Positions 62,726 through 64,000 of a DNA stretch of 64,000 nucleotides are shown here, one piece after another (the first letter of the stretch is position 1; each line of letters starts with the position of its first letter). The stretch lies in contig CM082596.2 in the NCBI GenBank assembly GCA_040954595.2, forward strand, positions 496,001 through 560,000, written 5' to 3'. The stretch comes from Balanoglossus misakiensis. Lineage: Eukaryota; Hemichordata. The position numbers and the translations under genes are program-made. The notes under the pieces were generated by a model that was not told the DNA's origin, ran no database searches, and saw nothing but the letters and a program-made list of their open reading frames with translations.

Positions 62726-64000
62726 TATATTCTCTGAGATTGAATCCATTTTTGACACACCACCAAGTGGACCATCAGACATCTATTTCTTTCCTGACTG
62801 TTTCCATTACGATGCCTTCTTTCAGTTTTATCCACACATTAGAAGGATATAGTCTCTATCATTTGATACAATTATGGCAAAATTTGTATTAGACAACATT
62901 CGTTGCTGAATCATCAATTATAGCGCCACCCCAGCCTGTTTGAACATATAATATTGATGGCATAATTCCTATATACCAGACATTAAATTATTTGTACGTT
63001 ATGGTTCCATAATAATGCAATATCGAAGTAAAAACTTCGTGTATTTTACTTTTTGTCATGTACAGTGAACTAACATTGATGTCAATGGTACATACCGATT
63101 TGTAGGTGTGATTGATTAATCGAACTTAAAGTTATAGTTTGTAGAACAATAAGAGCTACAGGTCGCGTAATAAGATTACTATAAAAAAGGAGCAATATTT
63201 TTCTTATTCGTGTTCTGATGTCTATCGATTTCTCGCGTATAGCTTCCGGTTTTACAAGATGGTTTATTGACTGGATTAAATTTAGCTGACGATTCAGAAG
63301 ACTAGATCATGTAACAACCAATGGTTCCTGACTCTGCAGATTCTTTGGTTTTAAGCAGTATGTTAAAATGTAAAATAATGTTATAATATTTATTGAAATC
63401 GTCAACTTTAAAGTAAGTCCAAGAGTTAAATCTAGCACCTAGATATTATGTAACTATCAATAGAATCTACCCCGCCCAGTCCTACCTACCAACTTCATAC
63501 AGGTACTTATTGTATGGACTCATGGGACAGCGGTTAGTGATTGCACTATTGTACACACAGAAAATAAAGGCGAAAATTACAAAGTAAGGGAAATTAGGTT
63601 TGTAGGCTTTAAAACCATTATTTCCATCGTGCCTCAACTTGTCGGTCATAAATATTGCTTGATTTCAACTGAACTACTCTTAAAGCACGACCACTGTTCA
63701 ATTAATGCGACAAAAACAGCATTATCGATCAGCGGTTTGGTGGTTCTACTTCTAGTTCTGGTAATTAATGTTGTATTTCCTCGTAAAATGCCATCTCTGT
63801 GGATTTCAACGAAGTAGCGACAGATTGCAGTAAAGGTGGATCTGGGAATTTCACAAAATCTCCTTCAGAACCTTTCTCTCGACAAAGCATCACTGGTCGG
63901 GTGGGGTAGGTACTAACAACACAACGGCGAGGCATTTATGGTGTACTATTTGATAGCAAACCCTTGCGAACTAACTGACCAATTTATTAACAGTTTATGT
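62726..64000. other. Downstream non-coding sequence
   Basis: No gene, RNA gene or element recognised up to the window edge. Short ORFs near 63629-63817 have no family resemblance. Confidence 0.55.

Overview
This is an AT-rich, intron-containing animal nuclear genome segment. It holds four protein-coding genes and long non-coding stretches. The protein families (nuclear receptor, two Sp-family zinc-finger factors, the ATPase OLA1), the mostly short GT-AG introns and a tRNA-derived SINE with an invertebrate-style body all point to a bilaterian invertebrate. I favour a marine deuterostome (hemichordate- or echinoderm-like) because the Sp1-4 / OLA1 / Sp6-9 arrangement matches the vertebrate SP3-OLA1-SP9 block, but I cannot fix the species.

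Layout. (1) 1-5.6 kb has no recognisable gene; a CpG-rich, palindromic, CTCF-motif-bearing patch at 5.06-5.22 kb may be a promoter. (2) 5653-8096 (+) is a five-exon NR1-subfamily nuclear receptor (Rev-erb/E75/E78-like, 467 aa). It has a complete DNA-binding domain, an Asn-Gly-rich hinge and a ligand-binding domain in which the position aligned with the Rev-erb heme-ligand histidine is Asn. A SINE sits in its second coding intron. (3) 9.5-12.3 kb is a convergent intergenic region with several nuclear-receptor direct repeats (DR1). (4) 12366-18597 (-) is the five-exon Sp1-4 gene (695 aa). (5) 18.6-24.1 kb is non-coding, with a 27-bp minisatellite. (6) 24168-27472 (-) is the twelve-coding-exon OLA1 gene (397 aa), including a 12-nt microexon. 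(7) 28.2-52.2 kb is a gene desert of about 24 kb with hairpins, E-box clusters, a perfect RFX X-box and a GC-rich Sp/KLF-type patch. (8) 52539-61761 (+) is Sp6-9 (438 aa): a 21-nt first coding exon, a 7.9-kb intron, then one exon with the rest of the protein. (9) 61.8-64 kb is 3' UTR and downstream sequence.

The two Sp genes look like ancient linked paralogues. Both start M-A-T and both have a phase-0 intron just before the Sp box. OLA1 is a housekeeping bystander, and its position between the two Sp genes is probably maintained because the surrounding non-coding DNA regulates a developmental gene (most likely Sp6-9). All four gene models were assembled by hand from splice signals. Exon lengths and intron phases sum to intact reading frames in each case. 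UTR boundaries are only approximate.
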